Source: Spongilla lacustris (Eukaryota; Porifera; Demospongiae; Spongillida; Spongillidae). From it: a stretch of DNA of 64,000 bases. Location: contig OX442421.1 in the NCBI GenBank assembly GCA_949361645.1, positions 4,011,320-4,075,319 of the forward strand, written 5' to 3'. The notes beneath the pieces were generated by a model. That model was not told the DNA's origin and searched no databases. It was given only the letters and a program-made list of their open reading frames with translations. Made by a program: the position numbers and the translations under genes. Positions 12,033-23,748 of this stretch are shown here, piece after piece. How positions within the stretch are numbered: position 1 is the first letter of the stretch; every line of letters starts with the position of its first letter.

Positions 12033-12362
12033 TGATAGCTTCCCTGCGCACGCTGAGTCATCTGCATACCAGCACTGTACAAAGTTAGAGTTTGAAGCAA
12101 GAGACCTTATCAGCGGCAAAACAACTACAGCATAAAAAAACATAGACAGCGGATCTCCTTGTGTAACTCCTCCCTTGCTTTAAATGCACTCCTTAGTGTG
12201 TCTTTCAAAATCAACATAGAATATCCTCTGTAGGTGTTAAATAGGAATCTACTGCATCTAGGCCATAGAACACGTGCATTCCATAAAGCTGTAGTCCGGT
12301 TGAAGGCATTCACTGCATCAATCAGAAGGAACCCCCAACTGTCGCTTGCAAATTCATTATAC
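12033..12362 (-). pseudogene. Non-LTR retrotransposon RT, N-terminal remnant
   Basis: Read on the minus strand this gives [20 protein letters not shown] (palm motif A region, [11 protein letters not shown]), then [20 protein letters not shown] and a degenerate version of the [12 protein letters not shown] motif. It precedes, in the same element, the thumb and endonuclease part at 7924-9293. A stop and frameshifts occur after 12125. The RT fingers are missing because the element is 5' truncated at 12362. Confidence 0.7.
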
Positions 12363-12377
12363 AGACAGAAGATAAAT
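12363..12377. repeat. Target-site duplication of the non-LTR element, 5' side
   Basis: AGACAGAAGATAAAT is the exact partner of 7788-7802. Confidence 0.75.
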
Positions 12378-12492
12378 ACATGTTGGCAGTGGACTCTTTT
12401 ATTGCACTATTATTTTGTAGTCAATGAGTTAGAAAAAAACAAGTCAATAGTGTGGTACATTTATGGAAACATAAACATTGCTGACATACCAA

Positions 12493-13323
12493 CAGGGCTG
12501 CTGCGATATATCTCGATATTTTTTATATATCGCGTTATTTTTTTGGTAACGTACATGGGATATACGGAGATAGACGGAGAAAGACGAAAATATATGAAAA
12601 GTTGTTCAGCAGATGCAACTAGTGTTGGGCCACACACATACATTCGAATTCCGCTGTGGTGCTGCGTACTTAAATTATCTGCCCCTATCGAAATAAAAAT
12701 CAGCCGCCAGTGTAAGTATTTTAAAAACATGTAACCGCGAACGCTTATAATAAGTATCTTTTTCACCATTTTATACTTGTACATGTATTATTTCCTGAAA
12801 TATTGTCACGGAAGAGTTTACGGTTATGGAGATAATATCATTAACAACAAGCCTTTTTTTTTCGGGCTACTGTATAGTGGCAAAATTACAACACGACCAT
12901 AAAATCATTTTTGAATCTTTTCCTGCATGTGATATTATGCTACAAAAAATGTATTTATCCAGCTGGTCGAGTAAGTGACTTCATGCATGATTTCTTTTCT
13001 GGTGTATAACTCATGTCATGGAGCAAGCCTTTCTAAAGGTACAGTTGAGGCTAAGATAGCTATATACTTCCTTATGCCATTTTGGCAACACTCTATTCAT
13101 GTATACCGGTATATGTACCAATGTACAGTGTCTCCACCCCACCCGAGCCGGCCTCCCCCTTCTATAGCATTTTATGTGTTTGTTCTTGTGAATGAAAATG
13201 GTGTGGTTATTGATAAATAAATATACTTAAAATATTGCGATACAATATAGTGATATTATACTCATATCGCGATATATCGCGATACAGGCGATATGGGCTA
13301 AAGACCATATCGCAACAGCACTG
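12493..13323. mobile_element. Non-autonomous hAT element (831 bp) with perfect 8-bp duplication
   Basis: CATACCAA occurs immediately before (12485-12492) and after (13324-13331) the element. The ends are imperfect inverted repeats, CAGGGCTGCTGCGATA and TATCGCAACAGCACTG. Subterminal stretches are rich in GATATATCGCGATA palindromes. No transposase ORF is present. An 8-bp duplication and CAG ends are the hAT signature (established). Confidence 0.88.
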
Positions 13324-13331
13324 CATACCAA

Positions 13332-14025
13332 CAACTCAATGGATCTTTTTACTAGCCTGTTGAATAGATTTGCCAAATAAGTGAAAACTACTGGCGACCA
13401 AATACTAATTAAGATACAATATCTGGACAATACAATAGGCAGAAGGCAAGGACACAGTAAGTTAATTTTGGACAAAGTATGTGTGGACAATAAAATGGGT
13501 AGAGGCAAAGGTTGACCAGTCAGCTACAGTCACTGCCTTGTGCAGGTGTTACCAGTCTAATTGTCTGCATCATCTTCTTGAAGAGGTTGAATCACTGAAA
13601 TAGCATATGGAGGCAAGAAAAGACAACCTTGATATGTGGCATTGTCACAAAACAGAGTAACATTTTGCTTCTGTGTGTTCGTTTTTCTCCAGCTGCAGCA
13701 AAATGCTTGTCTATATGTAGCGTTCAAAACGCATCACAAAACATGTCTGTGAAAAATGTTTCTGGTTCTAAATGCAGTATCGTTAAGAAAAAAAGTTGTA
13801 CATGTTTATGTACCTGTAGTTTCTTAGTTCACACTTAAGGTACAATCATAGATTATTGAGGGAGGGACTGGAAACAGCTCACATGATCCACAGAGTTACA
13901 TATTGCAATTTTCCTGCACTCGTCGTAATGCTTGTTCACACCTCACAGAAAGCTGAAGTGTAGGAATCCATCAAACTGTAGGTACTCTTGTGGATTAGAG
14001 GATTTCAAAGGCTATAACAGACCAC
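13332..14025. other. No gene recognised
   Basis: No coding similarity seen. An ATCATAGATT..GAGGGAGGGA segment near 13846 weakly mirrors 17650-17680 but is not a convincing terminus. Confidence 0.4.
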
Positions 14026-14942
14026 TTAACACCGCGTCCGTGAAATTCGAATGTTTTTTGGTCGAACTCAACTTTTTAACAATTAGTCGGAACGCCCCAA
14101 TTGTCTGGAAAAGCATATTTTTCATACAGTTCAACTATCGCCAATACATTTGGCGTTGTTGTCTGCCTTATATCTATCATGGACACGGACCTGTATGTGT
14201 TTAAAGTGACGCGGTTTGATGTTTTTCGGTTACGAAGCGTTGCTGGGGACACTTTTTTTCAAGACAATTAAGAGCCGCTTTAGATACTATTTCAAATGTC
14301 ATTTGGTACGAATAGGAGGCCACAATAAATACTGCGTTGGCAGTTAGCTTAGTTCTTGTACAAAACTCACTTACAGTTATTCACCTCGTTCAAGGACTTA
14401 CATAGATCAGTGTAGTTAATTTATATTTGGGTACGAGATAATCAAATAACCGGACGGGAACGAACAACTGGAGGAAAGAGGGCGGTGTTTTGTCTCACGT
14501 GGTGCATATTTATAGTAACTTATCGTAGTGACGTATTGTAACAAAGACTCGCGTGACGTCAATCAACACGTAAAATTACATTACGTATGGCCAAAATTAG
14601 GCGTTTAGGTCCGGAGACGAGATCCAAAAGAGTTTTATTGCTTGTTTCTACGCTAACACGATAGGCTATTGCCAGAATTTGTTCAAGCGCTACCTATCCG
14701 ATCCAGTTGAGCATGTCTATGTTGTTTTTAAATTCAGAAATCTAGTCAGAAAAAAGTGTCCCTTTTCCGGTAACAGTCTTACCCTCTCAACTCTAAACAA
14801 ACGCAGGTCCTTGGCGGAAGTGGTTACAAGGCTGACAGTAACTCCAAACATCGTGTAGGGAGTTGAACTACTAGGTACACCGCTATTTGTGGCTATTGGA
14901 ACCCTTCCGACTAATTTTCCAAAAAGTGAGTTCGACAAAATA

Positions 14943-17042
14943 GGGTAGCGTAAGGTAAGTTCGGCAGGGGGGAGTGTTCGGCAGTCTACGATTCAAATGA
15001 GGTGCAAAGGCTTACCTGAAGCTTGAAAATTCCAACACAGGCTGAAAAATGTTCTCCAATGAGTTTATAATCAGAGAGTACATTTTACATTGTACAGAAA
15101 AATATTATTCGTGAATTATATTTTATTTTGTTTACCTATGCCTAATTTTAGTCAAAATGGCACGTCAAACGGTGCGCAAGTGTTAAGAGGTACGGTAGGG
15201 GCAACCAGCTGTTAACGAGGTTAGCTGTTTCAAATAATATTTATATGCTGTTTTATACTTGACCAGTTAGCGTGCAACAGAGTAAAGTATTTTACCATAC
15301 AAAACAGTGAAGGATTGGTGGAATTCGAAGGCTGCCGAACACTCCAAGTGGAATTCAAATCACTTAGGAGTGTTCGGCATGGGTGCCGAACACTCCAAAT
15401 AAAACAAAGTATACAACTGAACCTAAGACTATTGTTTTGAAGCTTGTGGTGATGCAAAGAAGCTATTGTGTACACGGCAGGTGTATCTGAGGGCGGGAAG
15501 CAGTGTTCGGATGGGGGCTGATATAAGCGTATTTACGTGCATGCATGCATATTGCAATTGGCCTACATGTGGATATGTGATATATACGAATTTGCTTTCT
15601 GTACCAGTGCAGGTGGCTTCACTAGCAGTACCCATTGCTCTCCACTGAACTGAAATGTTTATTGTTCAGTGGATATTTACTATGCCATTTTATTTTATGT
15701 AAGAATATTTTACCTTGCAGATTCTAAGTAGGATTAGCTAATACACTTAATATATTTGCAATCTGCTCAGTTTGCTGGCTGTATCATAATAATAGCACAA
15801 TACATGTACATACAATCGTATTTCATATAGAAGAGAAAATTGGAACATACAAATGATTTCTTTCACATGCACTTGAAAATTCCTGCATGGTTGTGAAGGC
15901 AGTCTTCAAAGAATATGGAATCTGCACTGCAAAAAGTGTGTGAAGGTCGTATGTCCAGAAATCACCTTAAGTGTACTTTGGTCCACATTGTATGACAAAT
16001 TAGATGGCAATGGAAGAATGGGCCTGCCGTCACTGCTTACTAAAGCTGCATGATGAGACCATGTTGCCTTCATTTTGTATAAAGTATCTGAAATATGCCG
16101 GGGTTTCCAATCAACAGGAAAGATCGCTGTCCCGGACACTGTACAAAAAGTGGTTCAGGAAGATGGACGCATAAATCCCTTTATAAATGGAAGGCCAGGC
16201 CACTTGTGGTTCAAGGGTTTATGCGCAGAAACCCAGAAAAAAAAAAAGGAAGAGATCTCTCACCAGCAAGAGATGGAAGGAACTGCGTGACGCTGAAGAG
16301 CAAGAAAATCTCCTAAAGGAAAGAAGAAAGGAAAAGGAAAGGTACAAGGTGGTAAGAAAGGAGAGGGAAAAGCAAACAAATGAAGGTGACTGGGAATGCA
16401 GAGCATGTAACTCAAGCTTCTCTCAAAATGAGGAAAATGGAAATAAATGCAAGTGGATACAGTGCATGTGACAAGTGCAAATTAAGAGGCATCACTTGCA
16501 TCCTTTTCACATTTGACACAAACAAGTATTTGTGTTCTATACCTGCTGGTGTATGGAAGATGATTGAATGAATCGCATTCCATCATCTATAGTGCAAGCT
16601 GATTTTGCACCGCCTGCATTTCTTGTTGATTCTTGGTTTTTCATTCTTGATTATTTCTAATTTTATACAGTCCATACCTATTAAAAGAACGAGATATTTG
16701 AGAGTAAAAAGAAATCATAAGACTTAGTACTGTCTGTACCTGTGCGTAGGGGTATTTGATTTATTAATTGCATGCATACGCACTGCCGAACACTACCTAA
16801 TTCGACTGCCGAAAATCCCTCGTGCGATGCCGAACACTGGTAAATGTGACGTCTATTGAGATCTGCCTGTATTATATATTCAACGAAGCTTAAATATATA
16901 AACTACGAATGTTTCAGTATTCTGCAGTCCCTGAAGATCTCAAAACACTACTGTTCTTATTTTTATAATAGCCTATATCTGGCATGGCTATTTGTGACTT
17001 GTGCTTGTACCGCGCAACTGCCGAACACTACCTAATCTACCC
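14943..17042 (+). mobile_element. pogo/Tigger-like element relic (2.1 kb)
   Basis: TA (14941-14942 and 17043-17044) flanks inverted ends starting GGGTAG and containing TTCGGCAG. The motif AGTGTTCGGCA and its complement recur near both termini (14973, 15334, 15370, 15388, 16785, 16830, 17022), resembling a subterminal transposase-binding array. The decayed transposase inside (15890-16480) is pogo/Tigger-like, which agrees with TA targeting. Confidence 0.75.
15890..16480 (+). pseudogene. Internally deleted pogo/Tigger transposase
   Basis: In shifting plus frames the sequence gives YKVSEICRGFQSTGKIAVPD then EDGRINPFINGRPGHLWFKG and FMRRNPE (16070-16235), the second helix-turn-helix (CENPB/Tc5 type) of pogo transposases. 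It continues straight into a Lys/Glu-rich coiled segment (SKRWKELRDAEEQENLLKER, about 16270) and a C-terminal PHD-like zinc finger (WECRACNSSFSQNEENG, C..C, KWIQC, about 16392-16500). The DDE catalytic domain is absent between them, so it is a deletion derivative. The C-terminal PHD-like finger is known in some invertebrate pogo relatives. Confidence 0.7.
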
Positions 17043-17083
17043 TAGGTCAAAAAAACATTCGAATTTCACGGACGCGGTGTTAA

Positions 17084-18542
17084 AATACCTTAAAATGCTT
17101 ATGTTTGCTGAGAAACCCTTCCTGTTTTTAAATTTGATAGGTCTGCTAATAATCCCTCCCTACTATGCCTATGTACTTGCTGTCACAGCTTCCCTTAGCT
17201 GATCACGTTGAAACAAAAGACAGCGCTAATCCTAGACTAGCTACATGTACATGTACATGAATGGAATATTTGCATTTGAAAAAATTGTGTCACAAGGGTG
17301 GTACTTCTAACCCGAACTGATAACGTTTGGTTTGCATACATGTACCTGTTACAATTGCATCCAATAAGCCAAGTATGTTGTTTACATATACCGTGATCAT
17401 TCCGTCCCTTCTCTAGCTGCATACAGTATTCTCATATCACAAGTCGCCTGTGTTGAATCAGTAGCTAATGTACACTTGAACATACCAGACATCATAATGT
17501 CTGGCAAGTGTGGTATTGAAATTTAGCATAGCGAACTATGACCTTCATTAAACGTTCTGAAAGCCATACTTTCAAATAACAACGTTATTATACACTGTAG
17601 GTTACTAGGACTTTAGGTATAATAGCCATTCACGTGAGGCATTTCTAATCCCTCCCTTCGTAATCTATCGTATAATCAACCAATAATAAAAGTTTTGTAT
17701 TTTTGTACTACATGTTAAGTAGATGATAAAAATAGTACACTCACCATTATTAATTATACATAAGGTTTCAAATGTTAGTAGTATTGGTGTTCACTGCTAC
17801 AGTGTATTTATGCAGTTTGTAATTGGTTATTACTTAGTTCTGGTTGTATAGTGTCAAACATTTCAGTGATTTTTCATGTACATGTTCTTTAAAATGATGA
17901 TCAACTATTGCATATTTTATTCCATTTCTATGTAATGATGAGAAGTTGTTATTCTTTTGTGCACTGTAGGTTTTTTAGGGAACGGGGGATTTGGGCAGTC
18001 ATGCAATGTTGAATTAATAGACTTTGTCTTACATGTAAATTTAGTGCTAAATAAATATTCATCATTGCATGATTGTTTGTAATCCCTTGTTTGCTTATGT
18101 ACTTTATTACTCGGCCTGTGTCGATAAATGCTACACCTAAGCCAATGAATTTTACCTTTTGCACTAAATGTCAATGGTTTTTTCCCCCCCCAATGTTATA
18201 ATTATTAGTATGCTACATGTATGTCCTCTATAAAATGACATATGTGTACATAAAAATCTGTTAATAAAGCACGAATTATGTAGAACTAGCTATACATTTT
18301 TTTGGTACCTTAAATACAACATGTATATTATAGCTCATAAGATGGACCATTGTGCTTATGCAGCAAAATGCTTGTACCCTCCTTGCACATTGCAAGCAAC
18401 CACAAGAATTAGTTTTTATTGTATGCATATTTGTGCAGTGCAATTTTTTTTATTGTCCAAATCTTTATATCTACATTTGCTGCACCATCAACCTTAACAA
18501 TTTATTTATGTGTGGCAACATGTTGCTTTTTATTAGTGACAG
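17084..18542. other. No gene recognised
   Basis: AT-rich sequence with ACATGT runs (17241-17260). No ORF of known type. Confidence 0.4.
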
Positions 18543-18625
18543 ATATGAGAATTCTTCCACAATGTGATTTTACTGCGAAATATGCATATGAACATTATGT
18601 TCCAAGATATACTGGAATTAAGGAG
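18543..18625 (+). CDS. Candidate host exon (83 nt)
   Basis: An acceptor ...GTGACAG (to 18542) and donor GTGAGC (18626) bound an open frame, starting with 2 nt of a split codon and then MRILPQCDFTAKYAYEHYVP and RYTGIKE. It ends in phase 0 and joins in phase to 20408. The peptide is compositionally protein-like and does not resemble any transposon domain I know. It may belong to the glycosyltransferase-like gene downstream; that link is inference. Confidence 0.45.
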
Positions 18626-20407
18626 GTGAGCAGGCAATTTTTGGTGGTACAACTGTGGTACATGTACAAAACTACAAGCATAATCTCACAGCCACATTTA
18701 TATAGAAGGCTGCCATAATGTGAATTCATTGAAGCATTGAAATATAAATTAGTTTTAATTTTTTTTTACAACTATTCAAATTATACAACACATGTACAAA
18801 TCATACTACCACTAAATGGCATCATTCAAAGGAGGGGAGAGGGTTGGAGGCAAACGGATGCAGCATTCCCCCTCTGAATGGCAACTGAAAACTTTTGCAT
18901 GAGGTACATGTACAGGTATGCTAGAGAGCTTTTGTCACCTGTGCATTTTACACTTTACAGTTAATGATTGGTTGATTATGGTCTTAGGAGGACAATTTGA
19001 CCGTTCATTTTTATTACGTAATCACCACGCACGGTACAGTACATGTAATGAATTGGTACATCGAAGAGAAAACATTGAACTGCGTTAGGCAACTAAAATA
19101 ACCAAAACCAAGTGCTTTCTTGCAGTGGAAGCCGCTTCTGCTGTGATTATGGCTTAATGGTTATCTAATGTTGTGTTTGCTTACATTATCGCTGACAATC
19201 TACCGCTTGCAGATGGAACCAAAAAAGTGAATACATGTAGGTGATGTGGTAATAGCCTGCCATTGTTGCACAGTAATACTTTGACTGCCCATTTGAACAA
19301 AATGTCCAGTCAAATGTACCTTTGACTGGACAAATGTCCAGTCAATATGGAGATGTTATTTCTGACTCTGCCTTTATCTTTATCAAACTGCTTTGAATAA
19401 GAGGAACCTTTGAAGCCCATATATTGAAAAACTTGGTTGCCTCTCGTCAATAGCTTTCTCATCATCTGAACCTGCAGCTAATACTATTTAGGAAAGTTGG
19501 TCTCATTAAGGAAGTAAATTGAAATGTGACAGGGTGGTGCTTTGATGTTGGGGAAGGGTTTTCACTACATAGAGCTTAATTTATTGGAGCGAAAATGTTT
19601 AGCTGGTATGAGAGTATCCAAGTGTTTTGTTTTTTTATTTTGTGTAATTATAGCTGGTATTTAGGAACATGAGTTAGAGGTACAAATTGAATAATATTTC
19701 ATTGTTGTTTTGTAAATTCATGTTGATGCAAACCAACAATGCATCAATGCCGAACTTAAATAAAGAGAAATGAAACTAGAGGCTGTATATATAGAGAATG
19801 GCATGCAAGTAAATATGTGGAAAGTTGTATTACATGTACATGTAAGAATGCATCATTTTTTCCCCACTTTGCAATAAATTGAATGCATGTGCTCTAATAT
19901 CAAAGACAGAATATGTTATGTACACTGTACAGATGCACGGACTACTACCATATCACCGAATTTGACCATCACATTTTAATTTGCTTCCCCATTTTAATCT
20001 CGTGCAAATATGACTAGCATTGTAGCAAAGCACCTTCTGGATACATCTCTCTAATGCTTCATAATGTGTCTTCCAGGTACATATCCATTCACCATTCACA
20101 TCACAACATGCATGACCGTGTACAATAATAACACTATAATGCTTGTTTTGCTACTTTTTTTTAGCAGTAGCATGCATATACAACTGTACCTTGCATATAC
20201 TGCGGTATCACATGGTAGTGAGAAGGGATCACATGCAAACTAGTACTCATGATATTAATGTGTTTAGAGCTGGCTAACCTTGTAAATTTTTACTTTATCA
20301 GTGGTAGGTATCTGTACCTTAGTATTCCATTGGATTTGTGTATACATTGAAGGATAAATGTGGTACTTTTTCAATTAGCTATTTTGGTATGTTCTTCTTT
20401 GAACTAG
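18626..20407. other. Intron-like DNA, no gene recognised
   Basis: Contains GACTGGACA/TGTCCAGTCA repeats at 19285-19345 that faintly resemble the subterminal repeats of the hAT at 9294-12025; no element boundary was found. Otherwise AT-rich. Confidence 0.35.
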
Positions 20408-20500
20408 GTGTTTTATTCAAGTGTTTATCCCAGTGATCCAAGCACAATTCTAAGTGCAGGGGAGGATACACGTGGATCAAATCCAGTGATCGAGAAAGAG
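20408..20500 (+). CDS. Candidate host exon (93 nt)
   Basis: A good pyrimidine tract and TAG acceptor (20405-20407) and donor GTATGG (20501) enclose exactly 31 codons open in phase 0: VFYSSVYPSDPSTILSAGED then TRGSNPVIEKE. It joins the exon at 18543-18625 without a phase change. The exon at 50069 starts with 2 nt of a split codon, so at least one exon between them is unidentified if all belong to one gene. Confidence 0.5.
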
Positions 20501-20933
20501 GTATGGCATGTACATGTGTATTTATCTGTGTTCTAATAAGGGATAGAGGACACATTATTTCATTTCATTATATCTATACCTAAATCTGTAAACCTATCAT
20601 TTCAAATATCCTGATCACTCTGTGATAAAAGATCTCCATAAGTACTTGTATTTCGGAGGTGTGCTTGCTTCATACATTAGCACATAGTTGAAATACATAC
20701 TCTGTTCAATAAGAATAATAAAGTGTTTTTGTTGATGTCTGGCCCTGGGGTGGTTGACCCCACCACTTTCCCTCTCAATGTGCTAGTGAGCAATTAGAAG
20801 CATAATCAACATATAAAGGCACTCTCTATGTATAGTTGTATCACCTTACACTCAACATGGACAAGCGATAAATGTTTAATTTTAATAATTATGTTAAGGC
20901 AATTGATCAAATGCCACCTCCCTTGGCTAAGTT

Positions 20934-21089
20934 TGTTGTGTATCTACTCGCTAGATTGACAGATGTGTTTGGATTCTTTATCGGCATACAGCAATCACAG
21001 GTATCATTTCTACACACGCCTCTCTATATCCATGCGCATGCGCATCCCATTACACATAATGATCTCACATCTAATGTTCATACACTACA
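20934..21089 (-). repeat. 3' LTR of the Ty3/Gypsy element
   Basis: On the minus strand it begins TGTAGTGTATG and ends ACACAACA; identical to the 5' LTR except for two substitutions. Confidence 0.9.
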
Positions 21090-21101
21090 CTTCGTCCCCC
21101 T

Positions 21102-21660
21102 TTAAAACCGAAGTGAAGGTTGACGATGACGTTGCGGGTACCTTCGAGCCATATCCGGTACAGGCTGTGACACCTCTTGTCGGTCCAGGATAGTGCTGGA
21201 ACTGGGTACGTATTTTCCCTTGACTCCTGCTTCTGCTGCTTCGGATGGCAACGTTGATACGTCTTCTTCACATTGAGCGGACCCTTGGTCAGCTTCGGAT
21301 TGTTTACATGGTTGTGCGGGCACTTGTACAACTTTGGAGTGTTTACAAGGTTGTGCGGGCACTTGTACAACTTCAGAATATTTACATGGATGTGCGGGCA
21401 CTTGTACAGCTTCCGATTGTTTACCAGTTGGGGTTGGGCCATCTTGGTGAACCTTATTCCACTCCCCTTCTTTTATTTCACTGCCATCTCGCAATTGATC
21501 AATGTGCCGTCGCCACTGTGCTCCTGTCCGAATTTGCACAATGTAAGAAAGGGGTCCTTTCCTCTCCACAATTACACCAGATACCCACTTGTCTCCATCC
21601 ATAAAGTTCTTGGCTAGCACTTGGTTCCCCACATAGAACTCTTGTATTCTTGAATGGACA
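21102..21660 (-). CDS. Gypsy integrase C-terminus (correct orientation)
   Basis: The minus frame reads VHSRIQEFYVGNQVLAKN ... GVIVERKGPLSYIVQIR, the GPY/F-like C-terminal module of a gypsy integrase. It is followed by a tail containing about three copies of a 13-residue unit around VQVPAQPCK (about 21330-21440), and ends PQRHRQPSLRF just before the polypurine tract. An antisense second copy of the first ~130 bp lies at 22899-23033. Upstream the frame runs into the inverted cassette at 21661. Confidence 0.8.
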
Positions 21661-23033
21661 TGATTCTGCAAGGGATACCAGGGGTGATATGCTATATAGA
21701 TGATATCCAAGTGTCGGGAACATCAGAGGAGGAGCAGTTGTCCCGGCTAGAGGAAGTGCTGAAAAGACTAAAGAACTACCGGTTGAGAGTAAGGAAAAAC
21801 AAGTGTGCATTCCTGTAGGAGTCAGTGGAGTATTTAGGCCATAAAGTAGATGCCTCTGGACTACATCCACTGAGCGGCAAGGTGGAAGCCATTGTTCAAG
21901 CCCCAGAGCCACAGGATGTACAACAGTTGTGGTCATTCTTGGGTCTACTTAATTATTATGGCAAATTCATCAAGAACCTTGCCACCTTACTACATCCGTT
22001 AAACAAGCTACCAGACATGATGTGGATCTAAGCCAGGTATGGCAGTATGTTCAGTTAGGTTGGCCTGATGTGGTCCCGGAGCATCTAAAGCCATATAGCT
22101 TTCGCAGAGATGAGCTTACTGTCCAAGGGAATGTATTAATGTGGGGTATTAGGGTTATTGTTTCTAACAAGTTACAGGACAAGGTGATTTATGAGTTACA
22201 TAAGGAGCATCCAGGGGTAGTCAGGATGAAGAGCATTGCCCGAAGTTATGTCTGGTGGCCCGGTCTTGATCAGGATATGGAGAATGTGGTCAAAGCTTGT
22301 TCTCAGTGTCAAGTTGTGAAAAATACGCCACCTGTGGCCCCCCTGCATCCATGGATTTGGCCTGCTCAGCCATGGCAGAGAATCCACATAGATTTTGCTG
22401 GTCCCTTCATGGGGAAATCGCTCCTGTTGGTGGTTGATGCTCACTCCAAGTGGCCTGAGGTGCGGGAGATGAAGACTACTACTGCAGCAAAGACAATTGA
22501 GGTTTTGAGGCAGTTGTTTGCTGCATATGGACTACCAGAGCAGGTCGTATCAGACAATGGTCCTCAGTTCATAGCAGAGGAGTTCAAGGAGTTCATGAAG
22601 GTAAATGGCATCAAACACATTCGTAGTACACCGTATCATCCTTCAACCAATGGACTGGTTGAACGATTTGTTCAAACGTTCAAAAGAGCAATGAGGGCAG
22701 GTGAAAGTGAGGGGAAACCAATGCATCATCGATTAGCCAATTTCCTACTTACCTACAGAAGTTCTCCACATGCAACTACTAATGTGGCACCATGTGATCT
22801 CTTTTTAAAGAGACATTTACACACAAGGTTTGACTTGTTGAGACCGGACCGGAACAGGGAAGTCTGTTCCAAACAAGCCATGCACAAGAAAGAACATGAT
22901 GTCCATTCAAGAATACAAGAGTTCTATGTGGGGAACCAAGTGCTAGCCAAGAACGTCTTGGATGGAGACAAGTGGGTACCTGGTGTAATTGTGGAGAGGA
23001 AAGGACCCCTTTCTTACATCGTGCAAATTCGGA
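21661..23033 (+). pseudogene. Inverted RT-integrase cassette of the Gypsy element
   Basis: On the plus strand, opposite to gag, it encodes the RT palm (ILQGIPGVICYIDDIQVSG with YIDD, 21665-21725), one stop, EYLGHKVDASGLHPL (21830-21875), then after loss of RNase H the integrase: H..H and CSQC zinc-binding residues (about 22195-22310), HIDFAGPF (first D, about 22390), VSDNGPQF (second D, about 22553), NGLVERF (catalytic E, about 22665), and a C-terminal module duplicated from 21530-21660. Protease and the RT fingers are missing. The element could not make a normal Gag-Pol. Confidence 0.85.
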
Positions 23034-23722
23034 ATATATGGCCTTGCTTTCCACAATTGAAACACTCCACGTCCTTCGTCCTGCAGTCAGCCCCATCATG
23101 GTTCGTCCTTCCACACCTTTGACAACACACTCCCTTCAGCTTAGCCACGTGGTGAACAGCAACCTGTTTCCTTGAACTGCTGCACATTCTTTTCAGCTGC
23201 TTCAAAACCTTGGGCTAACTCTAACGCTTTAGCCAAAGTGATGTCAGCTTCAGAGAGGAGTCGTTTCCTTGTGCCTTCGTTTCTCAGCCCGCACACTAAC
23301 CTATCACGTAACGCCTGTTCTAAGTAATTGTTGAATTTACAATGCGTCGACAGTCTCCGCAACTCAGCGACATACTCCGCGATGGATTCACCCACCGCCT
23401 GATTCCTTCGGTGAAATTGGAACCTTTCTGCAATAATGAGTGGTGCAGGCTCATAATGGTTCTTAAGCACTACCTCAAGCTCCTTTAAGGTCTTCTCTCG
23501 CGGAGCAGCAGGTGACACCAAACTTCGTAGTAACCCATAGGTCCTTGCTCCTATAGAACTCAGCAAAACTGGCACCTTCGTTTCTGCTGCTGTTCCGTTC
23601 GCCACGAAATATAGATCCACTCGCTCAAGGTATGCTGTAACAGACTCATTGTCTGGCTGAAATTCCTGTATGCGACCTATCTGTGCCATTTTTAGCTCGT
23701 TCTTCCCAGACTCCAACGACAC
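23034..23722 (-). CDS. Gag of the Ty3/Gypsy element
   Basis: The minus frame from 23722 gives a capsid-like protein (GRIQEFQPDNESVTAYLERV..., IAEYVAELRRLSTHCKFNNY, LRDRLVCGLRNE) followed in another frame by a two-knuckle zinc region (CQRCGRTNHDGADC and CFNCGKQGH, about 23120-23045). A stop after about residue 193 separates them. The reading is cut inside the second knuckle at 23034 by the inverted cassette. Confidence 0.85.
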
Positions 23723-23748
23723 AATATCCCACCCTCGTCGCCAATATC

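Larger units (their letters stand above)
7803..12362 (-). mobile_element. 5'-truncated RLE-type non-LTR retrotransposon, interrupted by a hAT element
   Basis: A minus-strand LINE begins inside its reverse transcriptase (right end) and runs to a 3' UTR of about 120 bp (7803-7923). It is bounded by a 15-bp direct repeat (7788-7802 / 12363-12377). 5' truncation with a 10-20 bp duplication is the usual outcome of target-primed reverse transcription. Coding parts are 12033-12362 and 7924-9293; the hAT at 9294-12025 lies between them and is therefore younger. Confidence 0.8.
14030..17079. mobile_element. TTAA-flanked TIR element, interrupted by a pogo relic
   Basis: TTAA at 14026-14029 and 17080-17083 flanks inverted ends CACCGCGTCCGTGAAATTCG... 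of at least 29 bp. The inverted similarity continues inward (GTCGAACTCA...ATTAGTCGGAA at 14060-14095, against the complement at 14905-14936), so the right TIR is itself split by the pogo insertion at 14943-17042. Without that insert the element is about 950 bp and non-autonomous. TTAA duplications are typical of piggyBac and Kolobok; I cannot decide between them without a transposase. Confidence 0.75.

Noticed and set aside
13846..17690. Outer inverted repeat GAGGGAGGGA / TCCCTCCCTT around the TTAA and pogo nest
   Set aside because: Match is short and imperfect, and no flanking duplication was found.
19260..19345. GGACAAATGTCC repeats as a second hAT end
   Set aside because: Only a motif-level likeness to 9332-9370 and 11930-12010, without termini.
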